From NCBI GenBank assembly GCA_945874735.1, contig CAMCHI010000008.1, positions 1-57,920 on the forward strand: 57,920 bases of DNA, given 5' to 3'. The notes beneath the pieces are model-generated. The model searched no databases. It was not told where the DNA came from and saw nothing but the letters and a program-made list of their open reading frames with translations. Source of the stretch: an uncultured Arcanobacterium sp. GTDB taxonomy: Bacteria > Actinomycetota > Actinomycetes > Actinomycetales > Actinomycetaceae. The position numbers were made by a program, and so were the translations under genes. Positions 25,969 through 33,513 of this stretch are shown piece after piece. Position 1 is the first letter of the stretch. Every line of letters starts with the position of its first letter.

Positions 25969-26215
25969 TTTGCCTGATCTCATCTCCCTAGCGGTCTTAT
26001 TAGCTCTCCTTGTTTTTGAGTGGATTCTTCGGCTATTCATGCACAAACAAGGGATAGTCATACCTAGATGGATTGAGCGAATTACTCTCTTAACCCTCTA
26101 TGTAGGATTTGCGATTATCTTTGATTCCCCAATTACTGCGATTGTAGGCTACATCCTAGGTGTCTTACTCACTGCAAGGTTACGAACCCAAAGGTTACGA
26201 ACCGAAGAGGCATAA
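25946..26215 (+). CDS. three-helix small membrane protein (candidate immunity protein)
   Basis: An 89-residue protein with three predicted membrane helices: about residues 8-28 (LISLAVLLALLVFEWIL), 42-58 (ITLLTLYVGFAIIF) and 60-75 (ITAIVGYILGVLL). A basic loop (LFMHKQGIVIPRWIER) and a basic tail (RLRTQRLRTEEA) flank them. I recognise no family. It is translationally coupled to the secreted peptide upstream and followed by a strong terminator, so the two form a closed two-gene unit. Small multi-helix membrane proteins often protect bacteriocin producers; by analogy this could be the immunity partner. A holin-like or signal-relay role is also possible. Confidence 0.72.
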   Translation: MGSTLIGNLPDLISLAVLLALLVFEWILRLFMHKQGIVIPRWIERITLLTLYVGFAIIFDSPITAIVGYILGVLLTARLRTQRLRTEEA

Positions 26216-26226
26216 GCCCGAGAGTT

Positions 26227-26266
26227 TTGGGGTGGTAGTGATTTCTCGCTACCACCCCAACCTTTT
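26227..26266 (+). terminator. terminator of the peptide/membrane protein cassette
   Basis: A perfect 12-bp stem (TTGGGGTGGTAG / CTACCACCCCAA) with a 10-base loop, followed by CCTTTT. It lies 11 bases after the membrane protein stop. Confidence 0.82.
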
Positions 26267-26407
26267 ACAAAGCTTCATAATGCAATCTCTGTTAATTTAA
26301 CGCACTATGCGAATAGTGTGCCAATTTTCCCCGTAGGGGCCATATCTTCGCGATGGTGGTGGAAACCAGCGGTTCTGGGGGCTTGCGTGCAAAAACGTGG
26401 AATCAAA

Positions 26408-26458
26408 CAGGGGTATTAACCCCTGACCCCATTTTGACCCCTCACACGCGGGGTCAAA
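26408..26458. repeat. two adjacent GC-rich hairpins beside the recombinase relic
   Basis: CAGGGGT-ATTA-ACCCCTG (26408-26425) is a perfect 7-bp stem-loop. Six bases on, TTTGACCCC (26433-26441) pairs with GGGGTCAAA (26450-26458) around an 8-base loop. The unit TGACCCC/GGGGTCA recurs three times. Neither is followed by a T run. The bases from 26267 to 26464 hold nothing else I can identify. Confidence 0.55.
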
Positions 26459-26464
26459 CCCCGC

Positions 26465-26653
26465 ATGGGAAGAGGAAACAAAAATCAACGCAAAAGCCTC
26501 CACGCACAACTGCGCGCATTCAAAACAACCATCACCAACCTCGACAGCATCATCACCTTCGACGCAGCAACCTTCCACGCCCTCACCAGACGCATCACCG
26601 TCAACACCGACGCCACCTTCACCATCGAATACAAGAACGAGACGACCGTCCAA
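26465..26653 (+). pseudogene. C-terminal relic of a large serine recombinase
   Basis: About 63 residues from an ATG at 26465 resemble the tail of serine recombinases (phage integrase or transposon type). AFKTTITNLDSIITFDAATF followed by HALTRRITVNTDATFTIEYK matches the usual 'd-x-I-x-x-F(D/E)-x-x-F-x-x-L(V)-x-x-ITV' ending with a final beta strand. The resolvase domain and the rest of the protein are missing, and the frame runs on for 80 residues of unrelated, biased composition. Local GC is higher than in flanking host genes. The match is from memory of the family pattern, so it is moderately sure. Confidence 0.45.
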
Positions 26654-26814
26654 AACCGAACGCGCGCACAAAACACGCCTGCTCACCACGAAAGAACAGT
26701 GGATGAGCGGGCGTATTTTCATACCCAAAGAACAGACCAATTACCATCATGCAAAGCACCCACTTCACACCCGCGTATTCCCAACGAAAAACCGTACTCT
26801 CACGCGCGAAAGCG

Positions 26815-26843
26815 ATTTGAACCGATGACTCCCAATTTGAACC
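26815..26843. repeat. ATTTGAACC direct repeat near the ssrA terminator
   Basis: ATTTGAACC occurs at 26815-26823 and 26835-26843, 20 bases apart. Read on the other strand each is GGTTCAAAT, a T-arm-like word found in tRNA genes and in tRNA-derived attachment cores. No tRNA can be folded here. Possibly the scar of an attachment site. Confidence 0.35.
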
Positions 26844-26853
26844 AAGAGCATAC

Positions 26854-26893
26854 AAAAAACCCACTCACGCGAAATTGTATTACCGTGAGTGGG
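26854..26893 (-). terminator. terminator of ssrA
   Basis: A 10-bp stem (CCCACTCACG / CGTGAGTGGG) with a 14-base loop, followed on the leftward strand by TTTTTTG. It begins seven bases after the tmRNA 3' end. Confidence 0.88.
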
Positions 26894-26900
26894 TGAACTG

Positions 26901-27274
26901 TGGAGCTGCGGAGAATTGAACTCCGGTCCGATAATGCAAAACCTACGTCTTCTCCGGGTGCAGTCTACTAGGCGTTGTTTTTGGCTCCAGCACTCACGCA
27001 GACTTGTTGCTGACAAACCTAGTTTGCTAAATGTTCACTAACTGTCACAAACAAACAGTTAGCGCAGTGGCTTTCCTAAACGACGCCACAAATCTAACGC
27101 GAAAGCAACGTTAGCGTGACGGATTTCGAAAGGCTCGCTAATTAAGCTGCGAGGGCGAAATCATTCTGTTGCTTGTTGGCAACTATTTTTTTGCAGAGAG
27201 TCGTTAAAGAGATGACTCTGCATCCTCTACCCGCTTCCCGTCGGCAGTCACTACCGTCGAAACCGATCAGCCCC
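26901..27274 (-). ncRNA. ssrA: transfer-messenger RNA (tmRNA)
   Basis: A 374-base tmRNA that rescues stalled ribosomes together with SmpB. The 5' end GGGGCTGATCGG and TTTCGACGG are canonical, and the acceptor stem pairs GGGGCTG with CAGCTCC at the 3' end (one G-U pair). The T arm is GGAGTTCAATTCTCC. The CCA end is not encoded: the three bases after the discriminator A read CAG. The proteolysis tag frame lies at 27142-27180. It is the last gene of the ftsE-ftsX-peptidase-smpB-ssrA block, 208 bases after smpB. Those 208 bases hold its promoter region and a 12-base palindrome (TTACTATAGTAA at 27423-27434) but no gene. Confidence 0.97.
27142..27180 (-). other. tmRNA-encoded proteolysis tag
   Basis: Twelve codons plus TAA inside ssrA read ANKQQNDFALAA. 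The ALAA end is the universal ClpXP degron. The stretch before it (AAAAATAGTT) is the usual lead into the resume codon, here GCC. Confidence 0.88.
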
Positions 27275-27482
27275 TTATTCAGTTATCACTTCTTTCTTAC
27301 TTGAAAACCACTAAACCTATCAAGCAACTTACTTACTGCACTTATCCCAAGTTCCGTTGGTTAAAAGTTCAAAAGAAACTGTGCTTCTTAAAACTACTAG
27401 AAAACACAAACATTTGTCCAATTTACTATAGTAATTAACTACTCGGATTCACTATTTGTCTTATCTGTTTTCTTAACCCACC

Positions 27483-28004
27483 TTATCTGCGCCGTTTTAC
27501 CGCATCCGATAAAGCACGTGCAGTTTCCCGCGCGTCTTGTTTACGTTTTAAGGTTTCCCGCTTGTCCCATTCTTTCTTACCGCGCGCTAAAGCAATCTCT
27601 ACTTTGGCACGTCCTTTAATAAAGTAAAGCTCTAAAGGCACAACGGTAATTCCTTTTTCCCGCACCTTAGCCGCCCAAGCATTAATCTCACTGGCGTGTA
27701 GCAATAGTTTTCGTTTCTGAGTGGGACTGTGATTAGTCCACGACCCGCAAGCATAAACCGGAATATTAGCTCCCACTAGCCATACTTCTCCGTAACGGTC
27801 AAACTCAATCCACGCCTCGGTTAAAGACGCCCGTCCCGCACGCAATGCTTTAACTTCTGTACCGGAAAGCACCAATCCAGCTTCTAGTTTTTTATCAATA
27901 TGATAATCGTGAAGTGCTTTCTTATTCCGTGCCACCACTTTTTTCGCATCAGCTTCTGCTTTTGCTCTCTGTGCTGGAGTTAGTTTTTCTTTTTTCTTAA
28001 CCAT
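27483..28004 (-). CDS. smpB: SsrA-binding protein SmpB
   Basis: Small RNA-binding protein that carries tmRNA to stalled ribosomes. The 173 residues contain the SmpB barrel: ARNKKALHDYHIDKKLEAGL, LSGTEVKALRAGRASLTEAW, then the region ending VVPLELYFIKGRAKVEIALA, and the basic C-terminal tail (KKEWDKRETLKRK and on) that mimics the codon-anticodon region. There is an N-terminal lysine-rich extension of about 20 residues. The frame is open to 28046, but the ATG at 28004 forms a TAATG overlap with the stop of the peptidase gene, so coupled translation decides the start. Confidence 0.96.
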   Translation of the reverse strand: MVKKKEKLTPAQRAKAEADAKKVVARNKKALHDYHIDKKLEAGLVLSGTEVKALRAGRASLTEAWIEFDRYGEVWLVGANIPVYACGSWTNHSPTQKRKLLLHASEINAWAAKVREKGITVVPLELYFIKGRAKVEIALARGKKEWDKRETLKRKQDARETARALSDAVKRRR

Positions 28005-29275
28005 TAGAACATACTCATAGGATTGATAGGAGTACCGTTTTGCCATACCTCAAAATGCACATGACAACCGGTTACTCGCCCCGTAGCGCCCGTTAAACCA
28101 ATGCTTTGCCCTTTAGAAACCGACTGTCCTACATACACATGGATCGCCGATAAGTGCGCGTGCATGGTTTGGTATGACGCTCCATTAACCATACCGTGAT
28201 TTATAGTAACCATATTTCCCCCAATACTGCCAGCAGACGCTGGAACTACTCGCACCACAGTGCCGTTAGCAGCTGCTACTTGCGTTTGCCCGCAAGGGGA
28301 GCCAATATCTAGTCCACTATGAAATTCAGATAACCCGCCAAAAGGATTGGAACGATACCCAAAGGGTGAGGTTATATAAAACGGTTGCGGGATTGGCGTA
28401 CCTAGCCACCCGCTTCCATAGTTACCACTAATGGTTTGGTTTTTACGACGATTTTCTTCATCAATGCGCGCAATCTCAGCCGCAGTACTCTCGTATTCTT
28501 TCTGAATTTGCGCTAAGCTGGCTTGATATTCACTCTGCCGTTGTTTTAATTCAGCCGAGTATTGTGCCATTTGGGCTTCCAGCGCATTCAATTCATCCCG
28601 CTTTGCATTTGCTTGTGCGGTAGCTTTTTCTTGTTTTACTACCAAAGCATCTGCGTCTGCTTTTAGCTGTGCCACTACTTCTTCCACTGCTTCTTGTCTA
28701 GCTTCCCGGTTGAGAATAGAGGCACTAGCTGTTTCATGTTGCACTAAAGCAGCAGTGTGAGTACGGCTAATTGCGGAAGTAATCCGATAAGCGTTAAGAA
28801 ATTCTTGCGCTGTTGCAGAACCTAGCAGTAAATCAACGGTAGAAGGCGCGCCTTCCCCGCGGTAGGTAAGCCGTGCTAGTTCAGCTAAATTTTTACGGGA
28901 ACTAGCTGCTCCTGCGGCTGCCACTTCTTTATCGTTAGAAATTTCTGCCAGCTCGTTTTGGGCAGCTTCCAACAAAGCTGCTTTTTGTTGTGCTTCCCGA
29001 TTAGCAGCAGCTAAAGAATTTTGCGCTTCTAACAAGGCAGCTTCTGCCGCTGGTATTTGATTACGGGTTTCTTCTAATTTAATAAAAGTTTCCTGTAGGC
29101 TGGTATCTATTCCTTCTAATTCTGAACGTATAGATGCCATGCGATCTCGTCGTTGCTTATTTTGAGCTACTAGGTCGTCACGATCTTCTGCTTGGGCTAA
29201 ATGCATTGTGCTTAACCCACCTGCTCCTAGCAAAGTAAGGCTCAGCATTAATGCTATTAACTTTTTGCGTTTCAT
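28004..29275 (-). CDS. secreted murein hydrolase with coiled coil and M23 (LytM) domain
   Basis: A 423-residue exported protein. The signal peptide KRKKLIALMLSLTLLGAG ends near LAQAED. Residues ~30-265 are a long coiled coil rich in Ala, Glu and Gln. The C-terminal M23 domain has the zinc and catalytic residues: HSGLDIG near 316, HAHL near 370 and HVHFEV near 404. The layout equals EnvC or PcsB-type partners activated by FtsEX. Because ftsE and ftsX lie directly upstream, this is very probably the hydrolase they switch on during cell division. A GTG at 29284 is possible, but the ATG at 29275 has a better AGGTGA site. Confidence 0.92.
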   Translation of the reverse strand: MKRKKLIALMLSLTLLGAGGLSTMHLAQAEDRDDLVAQNKQRRDRMASIRSELEGIDTSLQETFIKLEETRNQIPAAEAALLEAQNSLAAANREAQQKAALLEAAQNELAEISNDKEVAAAGAASSRKNLAELARLTYRGEGAPSTVDLLLGSATAQEFLNAYRITSAISRTHTAALVQHETASASILNREARQEAVEEVVAQLKADADALVVKQEKATAQANAKRDELNALEAQMAQYSAELKQRQSEYQASLAQIQKEYESTAAEIARIDEENRRKNQTISGNYGSGWLGTPIPQPFYITSPFGYRSNPFGGLSEFHSGLDIGSPCGQTQVAAANGTVVRVVPASAGSIGGNMVTINHGMVNGASYQTMHAHLSAIHVYVGQSVSKGQSIGLTGATGRVTGCHVHFEVWQNGTPINPMSMF

Positions 29276-29405
29276 GTAATTCACCTAACCTAGCGCCGCT
29301 TTATCTAGCTACTTCTCTACTCTGTCGCTCTAGTTTATTTATTTTCTTTGCTCTACACTCGTACAAAATCTACTTTTTTAGTTACAGCGTGCAGATGCGT
29401 TACTC

Positions 29406-30314
29406 CTACACCTTGGTGTAGCGACGCAAAGCAAAGAAAGAAGCAAAGATAGCTAGTAAAATCGCCGCACCCAATAAAACAGGGCTTAACAAAAGCACAT
29501 CTTGTACGCTTACCACTTGCACCCAAGCAGCATTAAACCAGTCTTGTAAGAAGAACTCCACTACTAGCCATAAAGAACCAATGGCAAGTAATGCACCAAA
29601 TAATGTGGCAATTACTCCTTCAAAGATAAAAGGTAACTGGATTAATTTATTGGACGCTCCCACGTACCGCATAATTTCTGTTTCGGTACGTCTAAACATT
29701 GCCGAAAGCCGAATCGTGGATGGGATTAACAGCATGGCGGTAAAAATCATTACCGCTGCTAAACCGCCAGATATTAACGTAAAACGATTCAGAATGTTAA
29801 ATAGTTGTTCTAACTGTTTACGCTGGTCGATTACCGACTCCACGCCCTCACGCCCACTTAAAGCATCAGCTACTACTTGATATTCTTGCGGGTTTACCAG
29901 CTTCACTCTAAAGGAGGCTTGCATTTGTTCTTCGGTCATAGTGTCGGCCCAAGAAGTGTCTGCCATCTGTTTCTGGAATGCTTTCAACGCATCAGCTTTA
30001 GTTTCAAAATAAATCTCTGCCACATATTTTTGCATTTCTGAGCTTTCCAGAAAAGCTTTAATTGCATCAATTTGCTCCGAGGTGGCTTCACCAGCAGCAC
30101 ATTGTGGACGGGCCGAATCAATCGGGCACATAAAAGCAGATACTTCCACACGGTCATACCAGTCATTTTTCAGATTGTTTATCTGCATTTGTAACAACAT
30201 GGCTGCTCCTACTAAGAGCAGAGAAACGAAAGTAACCAGAGTTACCGAAAAGACCATCGCTAAGTTAGAGCGCAGTCCTTTATAAGTTTGAGTAATGATA
30301 AACTTTAGCCGCAT
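29406..30314 (-). CDS. ftsX: cell division protein FtsX
   Basis: Membrane subunit of the FtsEX complex, which passes ATP-driven conformational change to a periplasmic or extracellular murein hydrolase. The 302 residues have the expected topology: one helix near residues 20-42, an extracellular domain of ~120 residues (with a cysteine pair in SAFMCPIDSARPQCAAGE), and three helices in the C-terminal half (~165-302). The ATG overlaps the ftsE stop as TAATG. The extracellular loop should contact the coiled coil of the M23 protein encoded next. Confidence 0.95.
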   Translation of the reverse strand: MRLKFIITQTYKGLRSNLAMVFSVTLVTFVSLLLVGAAMLLQMQINNLKNDWYDRVEVSAFMCPIDSARPQCAAGEATSEQIDAIKAFLESSEMQKYVAEIYFETKADALKAFQKQMADTSWADTMTEEQMQASFRVKLVNPQEYQVVADALSGREGVESVIDQRKQLEQLFNILNRFTLISGGLAAVMIFTAMLLIPSTIRLSAMFRRTETEIMRYVGASNKLIQLPFIFEGVIATLFGALLAIGSLWLVVEFFLQDWFNAAWVQVVSVQDVLLLSPVLLGAAILLAIFASFFALRRYTKV

Positions 30315-31003
30315 TAGCGAGCACCTCCGTACTCTCCAAATTCTTGATCGCGCACGATTTTACCTTCCACCAACTCCACTACTCGTTTGCGGAGCTGGTT
30401 TACAATTGCCCGATCATGGGTGGCCATAATAACGGTTGTGCCTTCGCGGTTAATACGATCCAACAAGCCCATAATACCAATTGCGGTATCGTAATCCAGG
30501 TTTCCGGTAGGTTCATCAGCTAGCAATAATTTCGGACGGTTTACCATAGCGCGTGCGATAGCTACACGCTGTTTTTCACCACCGGAAAGCTCATACATAC
30601 GGCGGTGTTCTTTTCCGTCTAAGCCTACTAATTCCAGTACGCGCGGCACTTCTTTGCGGATCATATGGCTAGGACGTCCAATGACTTGCATTGCTAAGGC
30701 CACGTTTTCAAAGACGTTCTTTTCTGAAAGTAACCTGAAGTCTTGAAAAACATTACCAATCTCGCGCCGTAAATACGGGATACGTCTAGCAGAAATTTGG
30801 GCTAAATCTTTTCCTAGCACATAAACTTTGCCGGTAGTAGGGCGCTCTTCACCAGCAATAATAGAAAGCATAGTGGACTTTCCGGATCCGGAAGCACCCA
30901 CTAAAAACACGAAATCTCCGCGCTCTACATTGATGCTTACTCCAGCTAAAGCTGGTTTAGCACCACGGGCATACAGTTTGGCAACATTCTCAAAAGTAAT
31001 CAT
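30314..31003 (-). CDS. ftsE: cell division ATP-binding protein FtsE
   Basis: Cytosolic ATPase of the FtsEX complex. The 229 residues carry Walker [10 protein letters not shown] (36-44), signature LSGGEKQR near 140, and Walker [13 protein letters not shown]. Length and motifs match the family closely. It is the first gene of the leftward ftsE-ftsX-M23-smpB-ssrA unit and lies about 106 bases downstream of prfB, which is the same order seen in other actinobacteria. The ribosome site is weak. Confidence 0.97.
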   Translation of the reverse strand: MITFENVAKLYARGAKPALAGVSINVERGDFVFLVGASGSGKSTMLSIIAGEERPTTGKVYVLGKDLAQISARRIPYLRREIGNVFQDFRLLSEKNVFENVALAMQVIGRPSHMIRKEVPRVLELVGLDGKEHRRMYELSGGEKQRVAIARAMVNRPKLLLADEPTGNLDYDTAIGIMGLLDRINREGTTVIMATHDRAIVNQLRKRVVELVEGKIVRDQEFGEYGGAR

Positions 31004-31109
31004 ATTATTTCTGGACAGTAGACAATCATTGCAGTATTCACCCTAGAACCGGATTTGACTACTCACAACCTGCCACGCCGATTATTAAGAGAATAGCGTG
31101 TAATTCTGT

Positions 31110-32240
31110 TTATTCTTCCCCGTTTGCTTGACTGTTGCGCCAGCGAATACCGGCATCGATAAAGCCATCTAAATCTCCATCAAACACGGCTTCTGCTTGC
31201 CCTACTTCATAGCCGGTACGTAAATCTTTCACCATCTGATAGGGATGCAACACGTATGAACGCATTTGATCTCCCCAAGATGCTTTCACATCTCCGGCGA
31301 GTTCTTTCTTTTTCGCATTTTCTTCTTCACGACGCAACTGCAATAATCGGGATTGGAGTACGCGCAAAGCAGCTGCCCGATTTTGGATTTGTGACTTTTC
31401 GTCTTGCATAGACACCACAATACCCGTCGGTAAGTGCGTCATACGCACTGCCGAGTCGGTAGTATTCACGGATTGCCCACCTGGGCCTGAAGAACGGAAT
31501 ACGTCTATTTTCAAGTCAGTTTCCGGAATTTCAATATGATCTGTAGTTTCAATCAACGGGATTACTTCCACTGCCGCAAAAGAAGTTTGCCGACGTGATT
31601 GATTATCGAACGGAGAGATACGCACTAAGCGATGTGTGCCTGCTTCTACTGAGAGCGTGCCATAAGCATAAGGGGCTGATACCTCAAAAGTGGTAGATTT
31701 AATTCCTGCTTCTTCCGCATAGGAAGTATCAAGTACTTTCGTGGGGTAACCGTGCCGTTCTGCCCAGCGTAAATACATACGTTGCAGCATTTGCGCCCAG
31801 TCGGCTGCTTCCACTCCCCCTGCTCCAGATCGAATAGTAACTACCGCGTTTCGTTCATCATACTCACCTGATAGCAGAGTTTTTACTTCTAAATCAGCTA
31901 GTAGTTTTTGGGTTTTGCGTAAATCTACTTCTGCTTCGGCTAATAATTCTTTACCAGAAGCGGCATCTTGTAAGTATTCTTCTTCTCCCATTTCCACTAG
32001 TGTAGCTACGTCTTCAATACGTGCTTCCATTTCTTGCAACTTATCTAGCTTGTTTTGGGCATGGGAAAGTTTGGAAGTCACTAATTGGGCACGCTCTGGA
32101 TCATCCCACAAGTCAGGGGCGGAGGATTGTGCAGTTAGGTTCGTAATTTGTGCTTGTAATCCTGGCAAATCCGATACTGCCACAATTTGCTCAAAGGTAC
32201 GCCGTAATTTTTCTATTTCAAGGTTAAAATCTATAGCCAC
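31110..32240 (-). CDS. prfB: peptide chain release factor 2
   Basis: Terminates translation at UAA and UGA. The 376-residue protein has the catalytic GGQ at residues 254-256 and the stop-codon-reading SPF tripeptide in [15 protein letters not shown]. The frame is continuous from the ATG, so the +1 programmed frameshift that controls prfB in E. coli and many other bacteria is absent. Gene order with ftsE downstream is the common actinobacterial one. It diverges from the phosphotransferase-like gene across a 141-base gap. Confidence 0.97.
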   Translation of the reverse strand: MAIDFNLEIEKLRRTFEQIVAVSDLPGLQAQITNLTAQSSAPDLWDDPERAQLVTSKLSHAQNKLDKLQEMEARIEDVATLVEMGEEEYLQDAASGKELLAEAEVDLRKTQKLLADLEVKTLLSGEYDERNAVVTIRSGAGGVEAADWAQMLQRMYLRWAERHGYPTKVLDTSYAEEAGIKSTTFEVSAPYAYGTLSVEAGTHRLVRISPFDNQSRRQTSFAAVEVIPLIETTDHIEIPETDLKIDVFRSSGPGGQSVNTTDSAVRMTHLPTGIVVSMQDEKSQIQNRAAALRVLQSRLLQLRREEENAKKKELAGDVKASWGDQMRSYVLHPYQMVKDLRTGYEVGQAEAVFDGDLDGFIDAGIRWRNSQANGEE

Positions 32241-32381
32241 AATCTTTAAGTTTACGTTATCTAATGCAGATTATAGATATCAACTGAGTATTAAATATGA
32301 AACGTATTGAGAGATTAAGCTAGTTTTTACTTTTCGGAGTGTATCACAGCAGTGTTTTTTAATTCCGGTTAAGTTTTAAAG

Positions 32382-33479
32382 GTGAATACTCCCCCTGTGA
32401 CTTCTCCATTTTATTTGGCTGCTTTAGCCACTATCGCAATACCTTCTTTACAAGTTGTAGGTATTCGTACTCCTGTTTCTCAAACTTCTGATTTTGTGTG
32501 GACGGAAATTTTAGATGCCACAGGTAAAAACTGGGTAGTAAAAGTGCCACTCACCACCGAAGCGGGAGTGCAGATTGAAGCCGAACTAGAGTTAGCTGGA
32601 CAGTTACTTTCTGAATTACAGTATGGCAATCTGCCTTTTGACGTGATGCGTCCTGGTGGCTCTACCTCCAGTAAGCATGGACGTGCTTTAATTTATGCCG
32701 CTCCTTTTGGTAAGAGCTTAGATTTTGCTACTTTAACAACGGAATTGGCACACGAACTGGGACGAACTCTTGCCGCTATCCACAATTTACGTCCTAATAT
32801 TTTATTAAATTCAGGTTTACCTGCTTATAGCATTGATGAACTACGGCAGCGCTTACGCACAGAATTATTAGATGCATGCGAGTCTGGCAAAGTGCCTATC
32901 ATTTTGCGCAGACGCTGGGAACAAGCAATAGATAATAATGATTTATGGAATTTTACTCCTTGTTTGGTGCATGGGGATATTGCTGATGAACAAATATTGT
33001 GGTCGGAGCGACGAGTTTCCTGTGTATTGGGTTTTGGACAAGCTCATATCGGCGATCCAGCTTTAGATTTTGCGAGTGTGACTAGTATTTTTACTGAGGA
33101 GCAATTCACAGCAGCATTGGAGTCGTACACAAATGCGCGTGATTTTGCTTTAGATGACAGCTTTGTGACCCGCACGGTATTGTTGGGCGAATTTGCAGTG
33201 TTACGCTGGTTGAATTATGGATTACGCACTCAAAATAAGCAGATTATTGCGGAGGCGCAAGAATTATTAGCGGAACTAGAAGCAGAAATTGTGGCAAATC
33301 CAGATTTGGCACCTGCCCCTAATTGGCAAGTCGATACGGAATATGCACAGTTAGGAGCTTGGGAAGACGCCTTGGACGAGGAAGCCACTGCTCCTACTGC
33401 TTATTCTCCTGATTCAGCTTTAGACCTAGCTGGCGCAGATGAATTAAATGTCGTAGCAGATAAGGAAAAATCTAGCTAA
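32382..33479 (+). CDS. aminoglycoside/macrolide phosphotransferase-fold protein with altered active site
   Basis: A 365-residue cytosolic protein with the kinase-like APH fold. A lysine in WVVKVP (K54) and a glutamate-rich stretch (EAELELAG) fit the N-lobe. The catalytic loop reads LVHGDIADEQILW (H197, D199), where the usual Asn is Gln204. The following metal-binding block reads VLGFGQAHIGDPALDFA, with glycine (G217) where kinases have Asp. Two catalytic features are thus altered, so phosphotransfer is uncertain. Related proteins occur next to adnAB in actinobacteria. The start is GTG at 32382 or, in frame, GTG at 32397, which lies after AAAGGTGA. It converges on adnB. Confidence 0.75.
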   Translation: MNTPPVTSPFYLAALATIAIPSLQVVGIRTPVSQTSDFVWTEILDATGKNWVVKVPLTTEAGVQIEAELELAGQLLSELQYGNLPFDVMRPGGSTSSKHGRALIYAAPFGKSLDFATLTTELAHELGRTLAAIHNLRPNILLNSGLPAYSIDELRQRLRTELLDACESGKVPIILRRRWEQAIDNNDLWNFTPCLVHGDIADEQILWSERRVSCVLGFGQAHIGDPALDFASVTSIFTEEQFTAALESYTNARDFALDDSFVTRTVLLGEFAVLRWLNYGLRTQNKQIIAEAQELLAELEAEIVANPDLAPAPNWQVDTEYAQLGAWEDALDEEATAPTAYSPDSALDLAGADELNVVADKEKSS

Positions 33480-33513
33480 AACGCTTACGCAGTAGAGCAT
33501 TATTTGCGATTTA

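Noticed and set aside
26297-26740. Long reading frames on both strands in this GC-rich stretch
   Set aside because: The products are low-complexity (His/Pro/Arg-rich one way, Val/Gly-rich the other) and look like composition effects; only the recombinase-like part near 26465-26653 has family-like pattern.
26813-26843. A tRNA gene at the TTCAAAT words
   Set aside because: No acceptor, D or anticodon arms can be paired around either copy.
32160-32240. Programmed frameshift in prfB
   Set aside because: The coding frame is continuous from the ATG; no in-frame TGA with a slippery CTT is present near codon 25.
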